This document shows, piece after piece, positions 1 to 8,971 of a DNA stretch of 64,000 nucleotides. The stretch is from Prosopocoilus inquinatus (lineage: Eukaryota; Arthropoda; Insecta; Coleoptera; Lucanidae): assembly GCA_036172665.1 (NCBI GenBank), contig CM069878.1, positions 23,363,501 through 23,427,500 on the forward strand, in the 5' to 3' direction. Made by a program: the position numbers and the translations under genes. Position 1 is the first letter of the stretch; each line of letters starts with the position of its first letter. The notes below the pieces were generated by a model that saw only the letters and a program-made list of their open reading frames with translations, was not told where the DNA came from and made no database searches.

Positions 1-192
1 GGTCGCTGGATCTAGTACACCGAGTACATACCCGTACCCGAACTTCGTTGAGTCGGACGTTATTCCGGCTGCTGCGAGGCTACGCTCGACCATGCTAAAC
101 CACATTTCGGGGTCCTTAGCACAGAACTGCGGCAATCGAACTCCGACCCGGTGGATTTCCGCGGATGTTTCTGCTTCGTTTGCGACGTTCAT
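1..192 (-). CDS. Gag N-terminus of a Ty3/gypsy-type retrotransposon (partial)
   Basis: An open frame on the minus strand starts with ATG at 192 and stays open for 64 codons to the left edge, where it is cut. The product contains LPQFCAKDPEMWF followed by a segment with GITSDSTKF. These resemble the start of insect gypsy-like Gag proteins, which have an 'LPPFW..DPELWF' box and an 'AGI..D..KF' box. Gag forms the intracellular particle that packages element RNA. The frame has no stop and its base composition is clearly more GC-rich than the surroundings, so the element may be recent. It lies just downstream of a primer-binding-site-like sequence and an LTR, in the expected order. The rest of gag and pol would lie beyond the window. 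Seen: frame and motifs. Inferred: family. Confidence 0.75.
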   Translation of the reverse strand, partial: MNVANEAETSAEIHRVGVRLPQFCAKDPEMWFSMVERSLAAAGITSDSTKFGYGYVLGVLDPAT

Positions 193-280
193 GATGATAC
201 ACAAAATGTGCGTAAGTCACACACAAAGGTTGCGATAAAAGTTTATTCTCGTATCACTCACGCCTAAAACACGGTAAAAA

Positions 281-297
281 TCACGTCGGGGTCACTA
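281..297 (-). other. Candidate primer-binding site of the left-edge retrotransposon
   Basis: On the minus strand the sequence AGTGACCCCGACGTGA follows the LTR end by a few bases. Insect gypsy-like elements often have a similar tRNA-complementary site (TGGTGACCCCGACG type) at this place. It would prime minus-strand DNA synthesis. The assignment rests on resemblance and position. Confidence 0.55.
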
Positions 298-300
298 CTT

Positions 301-615
301 TGGGGATTTATGCTTCGTGATTAATGAAAAGAATAAACTTTACAACGGTTTATTAGCGCAGGTATAATTACAACAGGCATGGAAATAATAATTGATGCGG
401 GTGTTGAGGACGCTTGGTTTGTACTGTCCCTCCGCTACCGGGGTTTGCTTCTAGTCGCCGTGCTGACCCTTTTCCGTCTTCCCAGAAACCTTTCCTTTTC
501 GTTCTTTCGGCCGGATCTTCTTGCTACCCCGAATTTTAAATACAACGGACCGGCCGAGTGGTCAGGTTTCTCCTGGAAACGCGGGCCGCCACAAACTCAT
601 TCCGAACTTACGGCA
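301..615 (-). repeat. 5' LTR of the left-edge gypsy-type retrotransposon
   Basis: About 315 bases, read on the minus strand, start with TGCCGTAAG and end with ATCCCCA just before the primer-binding site. Inside, in order, are a TATTTAAA box and an AATAAA signal, as expected for U3-R-U5. The segment is more GC-rich than the DNA beyond 620. The second LTR would lie outside the window, so the ends cannot be proved by comparison; the U3 start is the less certain end. An 80-codon open frame on the plus strand inside it looks fortuitous. Confidence 0.6.
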
Positions 616-1209
616 GTTTAAAGCATTTCGATATAATACATTTCAATTTTGTTAACAATTTAAATATGAAAATCTAAATGGAATCATAAAAAAATGCAGG
701 ATATTACAAAACCCGGGTAGGTATTATTTCTATTAACATGAAAGTAAAAACAATTAACAAACTAAACATGACTTCTGAAAATATAACAATATACCTCACT
801 TAATTTTATCAATAGTTAGTGTCATAATACATTACAAATTATGCAGTTCTCATTACCTGGAATTTCCTTATTTAATGCTTAACAGATTACCTGCTCTCGT
901 GAATGAATATTATGACCCTGCTCGTCCCCTGGTTAAGAGAGGGAGAGAGAGACGGGAAGCCTCAAATGCGGAAGGTTCTAAATTCGGACGGTCTATTTCA
1001 ATAAGGCTCAAATTCCAACAGATTTACTGCTTTTCGTCTTAAAACTTTTGGACAATTGTGTACGGGATGAACGAATTCTCATGTGGGCAAAGTTTTTAAA
1101 GTACATTTTCTGGCTGTATAAGATAATTGAACTTGAAATGATTAATTTTAAATAAGTCGACATCTGATCACATTAACGAAGTACGTTTCTAAAATACGTC
1201 AATGTAAAC
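616..1209. other. No gene seen; AT-rich spacer
   Basis: Beyond the LTR the sequence becomes AT-rich. A short purine tract lies near 935-955. I see no coding region, RNA gene or clear repeat here. Confidence 0.5.
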
Positions 1210-1724
1210 CAGGGGTGCGTTCATAAGTGACGCTCGAAAGGGTGAGAGTTATACCGGGGTGCGCTAAAACCGTTCATAAATTCAATTTCAAACTAGACGC
1301 ACCTCGCCATTGAAGCGTTCTAAAATCGCAAGGGCGTTCCGCTCGGTGTGCGCTCCCAACTCCCTGGTCAGGAGCGAGGTGAATTTCGCCCGATATGCGG
1401 AATATGTAAAATCATAGGAGTATGATTAAATTTAATTAATTTTTTTGAAGGATTTTGATATGATTTGTTTTTGGAACCAACAAAATTAAATATGGAACAA
1501 GGGTTGATATCAATAAGATTTAAATATTAAACGTTGTATGTATCTGTAATACTCAGATTCATGTAGTAATAGTAACAAAAGTAATAATAAAAAATTGCAC
1601 TACTCGGAGGACGTCTCTAAACGTTCAGAATTTTACCACGCACTCGCAACGCTCTGAGCGAATCAACCGTCATCACCCTCGGGGTAACGCTCTACCCTAC
1701 ACTTTTTATTTTTGAACGCACTCC
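1210..1724. mobile_element. Degenerate inverted-repeat element (MITE-like)
   Basis: The left end reads CAGGGGTGCGTTCA and the right end, reversed, reads GGAGTGCGTTCA. The match continues loosely into a GGGT/AGAG and a TACCGGGG/TACCCCGAG region. The interior has no open frame. The ends resemble short non-autonomous DNA transposons, but no convincing target duplication remains, so class and exact borders are uncertain. Confidence 0.35.
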
Positions 1725-1979
1725 AGTAGTCGTTTAGAATCGAATACACTCGACATTCTCGACAAATGTACGACGTTTAGGAATTATATTTAAAAGACGA
1801 ATCTTTTGGATAGTTCATTACATTAGTCGTTTTAAATGAACGATATGTTCATGAACAGCACAACTCTAGAGGGATTTCGTCACAATCCATAATGTTATTT
1901 CATAATATCCTTTCTTTGTAACCCCTTTGTACACACCAGTAAACATACACAACAATTCAAATAGACAACTTTACAATAA

Positions 1980-2137
1980 CCAGAAGTGAGACATCAAGCT
2001 TCGTGAAAATAAAACAAACTCTGCATTTTGAATTTTTTGATACATCACTAACAACTGACCAGAAGTGAGACATCCTGCCTCATTAAAATAATTCAAGCTC
2101 TAAATCCGTGCATTTTTGCATTTTTTGATGTGAATCA
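1980..2137. repeat. Two-copy tandem duplication, period 79
   Basis: The string CCAGAAGTGAGACATC occurs at 1980 and again at 2059. Each copy is followed by a similar AT-rich stretch (AAAATAA, then a TTTTTTGAT near the end). The copies have diverged outside the shared core, so the duplication is not recent. No function is evident. Confidence 0.7.
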
Positions 2138-2257
2138 AGAAATACGATACGAATTTTGATGTTGCAGTGCAGTTGAATGCGTGGAAGTGCATAAGAGTGT
2201 GATCTCTCCTTTACATATGCATTCTATATGCAAGAATGTATACTGTATTGATACGTG

Positions 2258-3858
2258 CATATGTCGCAGGAATTTTGAATAATCCGTATTTTTGCAAATA
2301 CACTAGTAATTTTGCAAAACACCGAATTATTGTGGAATATGTGCACTGTTATGCAATAATACTAATAAAAACAAGTAATTTTGCAAAATTTCCAAGTACA
2401 TTCGTATTGAATACAAGTTGATGTTTATGCAATCTTGCTATAGGATTTTAATAATTTTGCAAAAATCGTAATGCCATAAGATTGGATACCTTTTAAGGTT
2501 TGACCAACATTATCCATCATCTTTGGAAATTTTGCAAAGATGGTTTTAGTATTACATGAATGGCATTTGAACAACATTAACATAGCTCTAAAATTAGAGA
2601 ATATACGGCAATTATTGTCAATAACGTATTTATTGTTTTACTTTGTTAGTCAGTTCTACTAGTAATTAAAACAGCGTTTCCCAAACTTTTAAGTTTCACG
2701 ACTCCCTTTAGAGCAGTATTAAGGTTCATGCCCCCCCCCCCCCCCTCTACGTCGAAACTTGAACACTGACCCTAAATGATTGTCAAATGCTTATTTTTTA
2801 AATATTTTAGACTCCTTAATACATTTAATAACTATCGTAGATATACGGCCATGAGCATTAAATTTTGATTGTCACTGTCGCACTAAACGTTAGTTTTAAT
2901 TCCAGAAATTAGAATCTCCTTACAGCATTTTCCGCTGGTCGCACCGGTGTGCACTGAGTGTATCTCCATTTCGTTTTATTACATAAAGCTGAACTGAGAT
3001 GGAAATACACACAGTGCATGTTAGTGCAGCCAAAAATAATACGATAAATTAGTTGCAATTTGCGTTCATTTGTTTTTAGATTTATTCTGCGGCGCTCCTC
3101 TTGGAAAACTTACGCCCCACAGTTTGGGAAACGCTGAATTAAAACATTTTAAGGCTCAATTCTCACACGGCAGCGTGTCGCATCGCATCATTTTGCTGCC
3201 TCGTAACGCGCTGCCCACGTGGAATTTAGCCTAATTTGGTTATTATGACAATAGGTTACAATGGAGTTAATGTGAAATAAGAAAAAGGTTAAATGCTTTT
3301 TTTATTGCAAATAGGTATTAAGTGTTGACTACAAAAATCAGAAAGACATTTTCATATGCCTATTACACAATACATTTATTTTTTTAATCAAGTTGAAGAC
3401 TGACGTTAGTCACTTAGAAAAAATAAACACTCGTCTTCGACTGATCTCTAACACAAGTTGTCCCATAAATAACTATCCAAGTTCTAGAAGAACTGTTTCA
3501 TAAAGTAAAAAAGTATATACGTTATCTAATTTGAAACAAAGCTAATACTAGGTATTACTAAAACCATCTTTGCAAAATTTCTAGAGATGATGGATAATGT
3601 CGGTTAAACTTTAAAAGATACCCAATCCTACCGAAACGCACTACAATTTTTGCAAAATAACTAAAATCCTGTAGTAAGATTACATAAAATCAACTCGTAT
3701 TCAATATTACGAATACGCTTGGGAATTTTGCAAAATTACTTGTTTTTATTAGTAAGATTGCATAATAGTGCACATAATCCACACTAACTCGGTGTTTTAT
3801 AAAATTACTAGTCTATTTACAAAAATGCGGATTATTAAAAATTCCTGCGACAGATATT
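2258..3858. repeat. Long inverted repeat (foldback-type element), arms about 400 bp
   Basis: Left arm about 2258-2668, right arm about 3478-3858. The outer edge of both arms reads TCGCAGGAATTTT when oriented, and several blocks match in inverted order: a run with TTTTTGCAAA, the AAACAAGTAATTTTGCAAAA block, the GATGGATAAT block with AAGATGGTTTTAGTA, and finally ACGTATT with TTTACTTTGT. The motif TTTTGCAAA recurs through both arms. Arms are roughly 80% alike by eye. The spacer contains a separate hAT MITE. No open frame was seen. It may be a foldback element or an inverted pair of copies of one repeat. Confidence 0.75.
2672..3136. mobile_element. hAT-superfamily MITE with intact 8-bp target duplication
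   Basis: The element starts CAGCGTTTCCCAAACTTTT and ends AGTTTGGGAAACGCTG, a perfect terminal inverted repeat of about 15 bases with further weak pairing. It is flanked on both sides by AATTAAAA (2664-2671 and 3137-3144). An 8-bp duplication with CAG...CTG ends is the mark of hAT transposition. Length is 465 bp and there is no transposase frame, so it is non-autonomous. It contains a run of 15 C at 2731-2745. A related copy lies at 25856-26221. Confidence 0.85.
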
Positions 3859-4526
3859 CCGGATGTCCACTTTCAAAGTCGAACATAGAAGTAACATGTG
3901 TATTCAATTCTGAGGCTCTTTAACCTTATTTCTATAATATGGTAAATAAGTATTAAGTAATAAGACTGCTGACTAAGAAAAAATTAAAAAAAAAACCTTT
4001 GTTAAGGTATTCGATTCCTATGTACGATTTTGAGAACGAACAGGCAGTACATAACTATTGAATTATTGGAAAGGAATGGAAGAACAAGTTTATTTGGCGT
4101 TTCCAAAGATATCTTTATTTGCCGTCTTTTGTTCACTGTATTTTTTTTTATCTTTAGTCTCTTATGTTTGGGTATAAATAAATAAAATTTAAAACTACAT
4201 TAATTGGGATTATGTTTTCTAATTATTTTTCTGTTTTAAACCTGCCACCGCAAGTTTGCGTATGTTTCTTTTTGTTTTTTCGTTGGTCTTTATTTACGGT
4301 GTATAAAGACAATTTAAAAATAACTCGGCACTATTGCTAACTTTTTTTATTATTAAGGTTACAAATACGGTTAAATTAGCAAACTAGTACAACTTTTTAC
4401 CCTGATTGAAACGATGAATTCAAGAAGAACACTTTTTAAATGGAACACGCTGTGTAACATTTGACCAATCGATAGAGAATAAAACTCTGAATTAAAATTG
4501 TTATTTATCATTTTATCAGAAATTAG
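3859..4526. other. No gene seen; AT-rich spacer
   Basis: AT-rich sequence between the long inverted repeat and the gypsy LTR, with several homopolymer T runs. Nothing coding or repeated was recognised. Confidence 0.5.
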
Positions 4527-4826
4527 TGTTACGAATTAGGGGGTTCACAAATTAATTTTCAGTACACTTTAATTACATACTGTCGTCGCTTTACACAATT
4601 GAAACCTCAATAGTAATAAGCTGCAACACTTGTCTATCAAATAACACTTCTACAAAATGTACTTTCTATTTATTCGAGGTATGAACCCTTTGCTTGCCAA
4701 CTGCTCACTGAACTGCTGACGCACCTGACGGCCTTTTATAGTATATCGCTGTAATTCTCGAACGTGCTGGAATGGACGAGAACCTTCCGATAACATTCTA
4801 TGACGCAAGATGGGGTGACGGTAACA
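4527..4826 (-). repeat. 3' LTR of the decayed gypsy element
   Basis: On the minus strand this 300-bp segment begins TGTTAC and ends GTAACA, perfect inverted ends of six bases. Inside, in order, are TATAAAAGGCC, an initiator-like TCAGT about 25 bases further, and AATAAA. That is the U3-R-U5 arrangement. Flanks are ATTAG and TTAAT, not a clear duplication, as expected if this is the single remaining LTR of a rearranged copy. Confidence 0.8.
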
Positions 4827-5093
4827 TTAATAAATAAAGAATATATTTTGATTGTTTACAAATTTGTAAACACTAAATTGAAGAATGGTTCTTATTATCT
4901 TAGTAACGAAGGCAATGAAATTACTAATATCCATCATAATCTTCAGGGGGTCGGCGCTTTCGAGTTGATTTTTGAAGTACTGGCATAGTACTATATGCAG
5001 ATTGTTCCCCTTATGCCTCTTGAAGTTATGGTGTTGCGTGTTCTTTCTGCTTCCTCTCGTCGACTGGCAGATCATCGCACTTGTTCCTAGGGA

Positions 5094-5760
5094 TCAAAAG
5101 TTGTTAGAAGGTTCTGTTCTATTCGGTGTTATTGGATCACTAAACTTCACTTCCTTCTTTTTTATGTCCGACTTTTGAAGTTGGTTGATATGGCGCTTGA
5201 CAGTTTTTCCTCCATCTAGTAGTATAATATAATGAAGGTTTCCAAGTTTCTGTTTGACCACATCAAATTTCCACATTAACTTATTGTTGACGAAATATCT
5301 TGTTTGTACTCTCTCTCCCACTTCCAAAGATTTCGTGTGGAGTATGATTTCTTGATTAGAATTTTTTTCAAGATCGTCGCATTGCGTCAAACTTGATTCG
5401 AATTTGTCGATTTAAATACAGTTCTTATGGTGACTTCCCACATGCTAAAGGTGTTGCTCTATAGCGGAGAAGAATTTTCTGGATCTTCAGGTCGATTGGT
5501 AAGACTTTATTTGACATTGCCTTCTCCAAGCATTCTTTTAAAATTTGAACATTTCTTTCGGCAAAGCCGTTTGTTGCTGGATGTCCTGGGGCAATGAATT
5601 TTTATTTTATGCCATTTTTGCAATAATTTCTAAATTGTTCACTTGTGAAAACAGATGCATTGTCCGATACCATAACAAGAGGAAATCGGTGAGTTGCAAA
5701 TATCCTGTTCAATAAAGTAAGAGTTTTTGTTGTATTCGGCGTGTAGCGACGTGCTGATTG
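5094..5760 (-). pseudogene. Gypsy integrase remnant (core end plus C-terminal domain)
   Basis: The upstream part (about 5760-5420) has LVMVSDNASVFTSEQF, the second catalytic Asp region of the integrase DD35E core, and NGFAERNVQILKE with the catalytic Glu. The downstream open frame (5390-5094, 98 residues) has VGERVQTRYF and LGNLHYIILLDG...RHINQL, the chromodomain-like C-terminal tail of gypsy integrases. The zinc-binding domain and the first catalytic Asp are not found. The sequence seems to jump from the HHCC entry straight to the middle of the core near 5760, an internal deletion. The stop codons show it is inactive. Confidence 0.85.
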
Positions 5761-5973
5761 GTTCATTTCTGTAATGCCAATATGTGTAGCTTGGAGCTCA
5801 TTTGTTCGCTTTTTGGAATCACGATTCGCTTATTTTTGAATAGAATTCCTCCATTTAAAATGTAGTTACTACCTATTGATTTTGATTGGATTTCTTTTTT
5901 GATATTTAACAATTCTTTTCAGTTTCCTGTATAATACGATCAGGTGTTAAGTATTCCGTGGATATTTCAAATA

Positions 5974-6399
5974 CTATAGATGAACAGATTTGATTGTCAG
6001 CACCTTTCTTGAATGATTTATTGTGTAGTTGAATCCAGCCAGTAAGGATGTATATTGTAAAAGACGAGCTGAAGTCATTTTTGGATGAAAGATTCTTTTC
6101 AAAGGCTGGTTATCTGTTATTAATGTGAAATGACGTCCAAAAAGGAAATCAAATAAATGATCTGTTCCAAACATAATGGCTAGCGCTTCGCGGTCAAGTT
6201 GCGAGTAATTTTGTTCAGCATTAGTTATTGAACGTGAAGCAAGAGCAATTGGTTGTTCTGTATTATTGAAGACATGCGATAGTACTGCCGCAATTCCTAT
6301 TGGACTTGCATTTGTTGAGAGCGTAACAAGTAGACTTGGATTAAATGGCATTACTATTCTTTCACATTTCATTTTTGAGTTTGATAAAAGCTGATTCAC
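5974..6399 (-). pseudogene. Gypsy RNase H domain remnant
   Basis: A 141-codon open frame on the minus strand. It contains NASPIGIAAVLSH, where gypsy RNase H normally has DASPxGIGAVL, so the first catalytic Asp is replaced by Asn. It continues with ASRSITNAEQNYSQLDREAL and TLITDNQPLKRIF, the second and third active-site segments, and LLAGFNYTI. The domain removes RNA from the RNA-DNA hybrid during replication. The missing Asp and flanking stops argue for loss of function. The RT region lies directly upstream in another frame. Confidence 0.85.
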
Positions 6400-6439
6400 C
6401 TTTAGTTGTCTAAAAATATTTTTAACGTTTTCTAAGTAA

Positions 6440-7200
6440 TGCTGTAATGATTGAAACGTCGGGTAAGAAACGAGAATAATATGTTACCATTCCAAAGAAT
6501 GGGCGTAATTCTGTTACTTTTTCCGGACGTCGCATGTTAAAAATTGCTTCTATTTTTTATGACGATTTATATATTTTGCTCTGTTGGATTGTGTATCCTA
6601 AACATTCAATCTGGGTCTAAAAATATGTACATTTATTTTTATTAAGGTGTAAGTCATATTTACGCAGTCTCTGGAGACAAGCAAAAAGGTTTCTCTTGCA
6701 TTCTTTTTTTGTTATCCCATGAACAAGAATATCGACGAAATAGGCAATAGTCTTCTGCAATTCCTTCAGAATTTGATCCATTATCCGGTTAAATTCTGCT
6801 GGTGCCATTTTTATTCCAAAACTTAAGCTATTAATTCGATACGTTCCTCAATGTGTGAAGATAGTCTGGACGATGCTACTTTCTTAATCTGTTCTTAAAC
6901 GTAGATAGGCTTTGAACAACTCTAATCGGCAAAAATATTTTGAATTTCGAAGGGTGTTAAGAATTTCGTCGATTTTCTTAATTGGATAATTAGTATTGAT
7001 GATTAGATCATGTACACCAACCTTATAATCCACACAAAGTCGAACTGAACCATTACCTTGTTGTTAACTTTGATATAATTCCTGCCCTTTCGAGATTATA
7101 CAGTTCTTTTTCAACTTCTTATCGTAATATGTAAGGCATATTTCTTTCTGGTGTCTAACTAGGTTTAGCTCATTCAAGAAGTTGAAGTTTGTTGACAAAT
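6440..7200 (-). pseudogene. Gypsy reverse transcriptase remnant
   Basis: The best piece is the 63-codon frame 6808-6617, MAPAEFNRIMDQIL followed by IAYFVDILVHG, where an active enzyme has Y(V/I)DDILV. One of the two catalytic Asp residues is replaced. It ends with LHLNKNKCTYF. Further upstream (about 7200-6830) other frames keep pieces such as EVEKELYNLERAGII. Several stops and shifts separate them, so the polymerase is dead. Confidence 0.85.
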
Positions 7201-7223
7201 TTTGGTACACATCCTATTTTTGT

Positions 7224-8105
7224 TCAACAATTTCTGGAAAAGCATTTTGAAGGTGAAATTGATAAAATGTTCTTGTCTTCGATTTTTGAATCAATGTTAT
7301 TTAAATGGTACAGGTGAATTTTTAAATGTCTAGTCCAAATTCCTCCTAGAAGAGGAGCATGCCCACCCCGTACCACATATAGCTCTTCTTTTGACATTTT
7401 ACCTGGATATTCAACATTAACTTGCACTTTAGCCAAAGATACAAAAACGTTCTTTGTGTGTGATCGAAACGCAAAGTCTGTTGGTTCGAGATTCTTTCGA
7501 GTATTCAAATTTTGAAATTTCTGTTCTGGAAGCATGGTAGATCTTGTTCCGACATCAATTTCAAATTCTTGAGGTTGGACTTCGATGTTAACGATTATTA
7601 GAATTTTTTCAGAATCAAATGTGTCAAACGACCTGTCTTTTTGATGGTTGTAAGTATCTACAATTCTGTTTAAACGTAATTTATTGTAATTATTTAGTTT
7701 GATTGATTTTATGTCCGATCGGTTTGATCTTTTTTTATTTAACAAAGTTTTTATACACACCTTTGCGACATGTCCATTTCGGCTACAAGATTTGCATTGA
7801 AGCATTTCTGGATCAGTACGATATTCATTTGCCTTATGATTACTTCGACCGTAACGGATGTATAAGTTGCCAATTCCTAGCCGTTGATAATCGATGCGTG
7901 ATTTGGAACGTGCATGATGCTGATGTTGTAGCGGAACATTTCTTTGATTGTTTTGATTTGTCCTGTCGGAACTGTCGCGAGAGTCTATTTATTTCTTGTT
8001 TAGGATTACTTTCTTCTTTATAAATTGGTTGCTTCGCATCAAGTTCTCGGCTGTCAATTTAGAGGCCAGAGCTAGCGCCTTCTCAACAATGCTTTCAAAA
8101 ATAAT
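7224..8105 (-). pseudogene. Gypsy Gag zinc knuckle and protease remnant
   Basis: A 193-codon open frame (7805-7224) starts with CKSCSRNGHVAKVC, a CX2CX4HX4C zinc knuckle of nucleocapsid. Upstream in the same direction (to about 8105) a second knuckle is recognisable but two of its Cys are Tyr, consistent with G-to-A changes. An upstream segment has IVEKALALASKLTAENL, typical of the Gag region before the knuckles. After the knuckle, FEIDVGTRSTMLP marks the aspartic protease active site, with DVGT in place of the usual D(T/S)G. There is a stop in the upstream part. Sequence similarity ends near 8105. Confidence 0.8.
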
Positions 8106-8820
8106 CCCAATTTAGATTACATTGAACATAATTTTATAACTTAACAGATGATAATAATTTTCATCACTATAAACAACACATACTTGCTTTTTAATGCATA
8201 CTCATTTTTATAAGAGTAGATGATATAACATTTATCTGTTTCTAATAATAAAAATACTATTATGCGTGTAGGCCGGTAGTCATTATAGTACACATTCTAT
8301 GCGGTCAATAACCATAACTGTTTTTAACGAAAATTGTAATCAACTTTGTTGCGGAATAATAATGTTTCTTTATTTTTTATTTTTCTTTACGGTGTTTTTT
8401 ATTACTGGGTCAGTAAATATTTTAGATTGATGTTACGGGTTCAGTGTAAGAACAGGGATACCTTAAGTATCATATCCTGAATTCCGCCCGTGGAAATTCC
8501 ACGTTCCATTACTTTCCTACATAATTGTTTGTAATTTTAATTAATGAAATTCTTATTTATTAAATTTCGGAGAAAAAATTTTCGTAAATTTATTTTTGTA
8601 AAAAAAAAACTAAAACTGCATATGACGAAAATATCGATATTTATGTGATTTTTCATACATTTGTTATAAAAATAGTTACACGTTAACTCAATTTAAGGGT
8701 AATATATATGTACAATATTAGATAAAAGGCTTATTAATAGCAACATTAAATACTATTCTATTGAGTTGAGTCCATGTTGGAATGCTGTATCAGTCTATAC
8801 GATGGTTTCAGAGAATTTTT
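8106..8820. other. No gene seen; spacer downstream of cuticular gene 1
   Basis: AT-rich DNA between the truncated gypsy element and the 3' end of gene 1. A small hairpin (CGTGGAA/TTCCACG) lies near 8490-8510. Nothing else recognised. Confidence 0.5.
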
Positions 8821-8826
8821 TTTATT
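8821..8826 (-). terminator. Poly(A) signal of cuticular gene 1
   Basis: AATAAA on the minus strand, about 56 bases past the stop codon of exon 4. Position fits a short 3' UTR. Confidence 0.6.
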
Positions 8827-8881
8827 GGCCTCCTATCTACTAAAATCACATTTCAACTTGCACTAGCTAGATTACTATCTT

Positions 8882-8971
8882 TTACTGTTTATACTGGCCG
8901 TTGTAGTCTTGCGGGATCTGATTGTCGTTCCTGATGGCTTGAGAATTCTGAGGTTCACGGGCGGCTGCTTC
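8882..8971 (-). CDS. Gene 1 exon 4 (C-terminal tail)
   Basis: After an ATTGTAG acceptor, 29 codons and TAA: it begins EAAAREPQNSQAI and ends DYNGQYKQ. The stretch is GC-rich and Gln/Asn-rich in the style of exon 2, in phase 0 with exon 3. It is 5.8 kb from exon 3, with no better candidate between. Too short for a usual ORF scan. Confidence 0.75.
   Translation of the reverse strand, partial: EAAAREPQNSQAIRNDNQIPQDYNGQYKQ

Larger units (their letters stand above)
4527..8105 (-). mobile_element. Decayed Ty3/gypsy retrotransposon, 5'-truncated
   Basis: Read on the minus strand, the order is Gag zinc-knuckle and protease (about 8105-7224), reverse transcriptase (7200-6440), RNase H (6399-5974), integrase (5760-5094) and a 3' LTR (4826-4527). 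This is the gypsy order (integrase last). Frames are broken by stops and shifts throughout, so it is dead. The Gag N-terminus, primer-binding site and 5' LTR are missing: recognisable sequence stops near 8105. The connection between RNase H and the integrase core also looks deleted. No envelope-like frame was seen. Confidence 0.9.

Noticed and set aside
379..621. 80-codon open frame on the plus strand
   Set aside because: It lies within the LTR on the opposite strand of the retrotransposon and has no recognisable content; the LTR features explain the sequence better.
7703..8023. 106-codon frame on the plus strand
   Set aside because: Antisense shadow of the gypsy Gag zinc-knuckle region, whose minus-strand reading has family motifs.
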